A stretch of 6,919 nucleotides of DNA from Oscillospiraceae bacterium (GTDB lineage: Bacteria; Bacillota_A; Clostridia; Oscillospirales; Oscillospiraceae): positions 1-6,919 of the forward strand of contig JAFXAV010000060.1 of assembly GCA_017516785.1 (NCBI GenBank), given 5' to 3'. Both the position numbers and the translations under genes were made by a program. The notes under the pieces were generated by a model, which saw only the letters and a program-made list of their open reading frames with translations, had not been told where the DNA came from and made no database searches. Each line of letters opens with the position of its first letter. Within the stretch, counting starts at the first letter, position 1. Of the stretch, positions 5,242 through 6,919 are shown piece after piece.

Positions 5242-5270
5242 TTGACATTCTTCCCGGATGGGACTATAAT
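5242..5270 (+). promoter_or_regulatory. Consensus sigma-A promoter of the MATE gene
   Basis: TTGACA (5242-5247), a 17-base spacer and TATAAT (5265-5270): an exact match to consensus at both hexamers. The predicted RNA start is near 5277, leaving a leader of about 160 bases before the MATE start codon. A perfect promoter ahead of a structured leader suggests that control acts mainly after initiation. Confidence 0.9.
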
Positions 5271-5276
5271 GCAGTT

Positions 5277-5372
5277 ATCCGGTTACGGAATTTCAAAACA
5301 GAATAGTTCATCGGAGGACTGTGCATCGCAATGCACGAAGCTTTCGCTTCATAGTCGATAAGATGTCGAGTG
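5277..5372 (+). promoter_or_regulatory. Structured 5' leader of the MATE gene; candidate riboswitch or attenuator sensor
   Basis: Within the predicted leader I can draw a hairpin TCCG-GTTA-CGGA (5278-5289), then a compact three-way junction. P1 is GACT (5317-5320) with AGTC (5353-5356), extendable by ATC/GAT (5310-5312/5357-5359) around a GGAG bulge. P2 is GTGCAT-CGCA-ATGCAC (5321-5336). P3 is GAAGC-TTTC-GCTTC (5337-5350). P2 and P3 abut with no spacer. A small hairpin CGAG-TGCG-CTCG (5367-5378) then shares bases with the 5' arm of the terminator that follows, so the two cannot form together. I do not recognise an Rfam riboswitch class, and the known ligand-binding signatures I can recall (guanidine-I, fluoride, TPP, preQ1) are absent. 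Confidence 0.5.
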
Positions 5373-5421
5373 CGCTCGGTTATTTGGAAAAGCCTGCTTT
5401 TCTGATACCCGGGCGTTTTTT
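5373..5421 (+). terminator. Intrinsic terminator within the MATE leader (attenuator)
   Basis: CGCTCGGTTAT (5373-5383) pairs with ATACCCGGGCG (5405-5415) with one wobble and one mismatch, enclosing a second hairpin GAAAAG-CCTG-CTTTTC (5387-5402). Six T residues follow (5416-5421). It lies after a consensus promoter and only 3 bases before the AGGAGG (5425-5430) of the MATE gene, so it would stop transcription of that gene unless the 5' arm is held elsewhere. Confidence 0.65.
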
Positions 5422-5437
5422 CATAGGAGGAGAGAAT

Positions 5438-6799
5438 ATGGAACAGAAATCCAACCGAATATATGCGGAAATGCCGCCGGTCCGGCTGTTTTTCCACGCG
5501 GCGATTCCCGGTGTCATCAGCATGTTTGCCATGTCCATTTACAGCATCATTGAAGGTATTTTCGTAGGTCAGTTCGTAGGCGGCGATGCTTTTGCGGCCA
5601 TGAATCTGGCCATGCCCCTGGTGATGATCAATTTTGCCCTGGCGGACCTGGTGGGCGTCGGTTCTTCCGTGCCAATTTCCATCGCCCTGGGACGAAAAGA
5701 CGAGGACACTGCCAGCAACTATTTCTCATGCTCCATCTTTCTGATTGTGGCAGCGGGCATCGCCACAGGCTCTGTCATGTTTCTCTTCGCGCCGGATATC
5801 ATCCATGCCATGGGTGCGGCAGACCGGGTTGCCGATCTGGCTGTCAAATATCTGCGCATCTGCGCCGCCCTGGGACCCCTTGCCAATCTGGTGTTCGCCA
5901 TGGACAATTTCCTCCGGATTTCCGGATTCGTCAAGGGCAGCATGCTGCTGAATCTGCTGATGTCCGGCCTGCAGATTGGCGCGCTGATTCTGTTTGTGGC
6001 TGTCTGGAAGCTGGAACTGATCGGCTCCGCGCTGGCTGTGAATCTGGGTTTCTGCACCTGCGCGGTGCTTGCCCTGATTCCCTTCATCCTGAATAAAAGT
6101 ATCCTGAAATTCCGCAGACCGAAATTCAGTCTGCCGATGCTGAAGCGGATCGCCGCCTGCGGTATGCCCAATTTTCTGAACAACGTCGCGGGACGTCTTT
6201 TCTCCCTGGTGATGAACGTCCTGCTGATCCGCTTGGGCGGCACTCTGGCAGTATCCACCTTCGCGGTTCTGATGTACTGCAGCGATCTGGTGCAGCCTCT
6301 GCTTTACGGTCTGTGCGACTCCATGCAGCCTGCCATCGGCTATAACTGGGGCGCCGCCAGCTATCACCGGGTCAAGACCCTGGCCAAATGCGTCTTCACT
6401 GCTACAGCCGTTGTCTCCGCCGCTGCCCTGGTGCTGATGTTCAGTATCCCCCGTCAGCTGGCATCCATCTTTGTGGATAGCTCCGAAACGGCGCTGCTGG
6501 ATCTGTCCGCCCACGCCCTGCGGCTGTTCAGCGTGGAATTCTTCTTCTGGTGGTTCGGCTTTGCCGCCCAGAGCTTCTTCAATGCCATTCAGAAGCCGAA
6601 AAACGCCGCCATTCTCACGGTGTCCACCGCAATCGTGTTCCCGCTGCTGATGGTGGTGCTGCTGTGGCCCCTGGGCCTGGATGGCCTCTGGCTGAATCAG
6701 GCAGCAACCTATATCCCCGTGGGAATCATCGCCTTCGTGATGCTCCGCAAAACCCAAAAGACTCTGGCCCCTGAAATGAAGTCAAGACCACCGGCATAG
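5438..6799 (+). CDS. MATE family multidrug/metabolite efflux transporter (DinF/MepA-like)
   Basis: A 453-residue inner-membrane protein with two related halves of about six helices each, the usual length for the family. The first half shows IFVGQFVGGDAFAAMNLAMP (41-60) and GVGSSVPISIALGRKDED (73-90), matching the conserved 'FvG..G..alaA' and 'G.g.s...lG.gd' motifs. The second half shows the LVQPLLYGLCDSMQPAIGYN region followed by WGAASYHRV, the family's 'QP..GyN.Ga..y.rv' signature. Such pumps export cationic drugs, dyes or metabolites using a sodium or proton gradient; the substrate here is unknown. ATG 5438 is chosen because AGGAGG (5425-5430) lies 7 bases upstream; the reading frame is open further upstream to 5321, but that part is leader RNA. 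The leader ends in a terminator, suggesting attenuation. The stop codon lies in the loop of a hairpin that opens the array at the right edge. Confidence 0.93.
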   Translation: MEQKSNRIYAEMPPVRLFFHAAIPGVISMFAMSIYSIIEGIFVGQFVGGDAFAAMNLAMPLVMINFALADLVGVGSSVPISIALGRKDEDTASNYFSCSIFLIVAAGIATGSVMFLFAPDIIHAMGAADRVADLAVKYLRICAALGPLANLVFAMDNFLRISGFVKGSMLLNLLMSGLQIGALILFVAVWKLELIGSALAVNLGFCTCAVLALIPFILNKSILKFRRPKFSLPMLKRIAACGMPNFLNNVAGRLFSLVMNVLLIRLGGTLAVSTFAVLMYCSDLVQPLLYGLCDSMQPAIGYNWGAASYHRVKTLAKCVFTATAVVSAAALVLMFSIPRQLASIFVDSSETALLDLSAHALRLFSVEFFFWWFGFAAQSFFNAIQKPKNAAILTVSTAIVFPLLMVVLLWPLGLDGLWLNQAATYIPVGIIAFVMLRKTQKTLAPEMKSRPPA

Positions 6800-6907
6800 C
6801 CGGTGGCTTGCACAGGCCCTATAAGGGCCTATTACAGCTGCGTCTTAAGACGCATGAATGGTTCGACAACCGCAATTGATTACTGGCTGCCCCCTCCGGG
6901 GGCGGCT
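6783..6907. repeat. Cluster of five short hairpins; possible end of a small mobile element, first hairpin may terminate the MATE transcript
   Basis: Five inverted repeats lie within 125 bases. H1: CAAG-a-CCACCGGC (6783-6795), loop ATA, GCCGGTGG-CTTG (6799-6810), with the MATE stop codon TAG at 6797-6799. H2: AGGCCCT-ATA-AGGGCCT (6814-6830). H3: TGCGTC-TTAA-GACGCA (6839-6854). H4: GGTT-CGAC-AACC (6860-6871). H5: GCCCCC-TCC-GGGGGC (6889-6903), extendable with wobbles to 6885-6907 and followed by the weak TTAATTATTT. H1 and H2 share an ATA loop. None has a good T run, so they are poor intrinsic terminators. Strings of small hairpins like this occur at the ends and leaders of IS200/IS605-type elements and in REP/BIME arrays. 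I cannot see a transposase because the window ends at 6919. Confidence 0.5.
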
Positions 6908-6919
6908 TAATTATTTGCC

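Noticed and set aside
4534..5245. Open + frames of 131 and 189 codons opposite the ZIP gene
   Set aside because: Antisense shadows of the ZIP gene; the translations are low in hydrophobic order and match no family.
5277..5372. Hammerhead-type ribozyme as an explanation for the three-way junction
   Set aside because: The conserved CUGANGA and GAAA core strands of a hammerhead are not present around the junction.
5321..5437. A 39-residue N-terminal extension of the MATE protein from GTG 5321
   Set aside because: It would be translated through the leader hairpins and terminator; AGGAGG at 5425-5430 with 7-base spacing clearly marks ATG 5438, which also gives the usual MATE N-terminus.
5726..6757. 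A 343-codon open frame on the minus strand opposite the MATE gene
   Set aside because: It is a Gln/His/Gly-rich antisense shadow of a well-supported transporter gene, with no domain.

Overview
This window most likely comes from the chromosome of an anaerobic Bacillota bacterium, probably a clostridial gut or sediment organism. The grounds are vegetative sigma-A promoters with 17-base spacers and extended -10 elements, strong AGGAG-type ribosome binding sites, hairpin/T-run terminators, GC content somewhat above 50 % by eye, and a superoxide-reductase (desulfoferrodoxin) domain, which is typical of anaerobes. No rRNA, tRNA, CRISPR array or complete mobile element is visible.

Layout from left to right. 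(1) Positions 1-298 are a strongly purine-biased stretch with no convincing gene, closed by two tandem terminators (299-340, 358-395). (2) A seven-helix membrane protein of the YwaF/TIGR02206 (TMEM164-like) family lies at 461-1213 (+), convergent with (3) a class I SAM-dependent methyltransferase at 1357-1962 (-); a shared bidirectional terminator sits between them. (4) A GNAT acetyltransferase at 2112-2603 (+) is divergent from the methyltransferase and convergent with (5) an alpha/beta hydrolase at 2671-3474 (-), again across a shared hairpin. (6) An XRE-type helix-turn-helix domain fused to a two-iron-centre desulfoferrodoxin/superoxide-reductase domain lies at 3598-4185 (+), divergent from the hydrolase and convergent with (7) a ZIP metal transporter at 4234-5070 (-). 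(8) A MATE efflux pump at 5438-6799 (+) has a consensus promoter and a long structured leader ending in an intrinsic terminator, which suggests attenuation control. (9) The right edge (6783-6919) holds five short hairpins that begin exactly over the MATE stop codon; they may be the end of a small mobile element that continues outside the window.

The genes alternate in strand, and each appears to be transcribed alone: I can place one plausible promoter for each of the seven genes and one terminator between each convergent pair. There is therefore no operon. The loose common theme is stress and small-molecule handling: superoxide and iron chemistry, divalent metal transport, drug or metabolite efflux, acetyl and methyl transfer. 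The two items most worth following are the HTH-desulfoferrodoxin fusion, which looks like a redox-sensing regulator, and the structured attenuator-like leader of the MATE gene.
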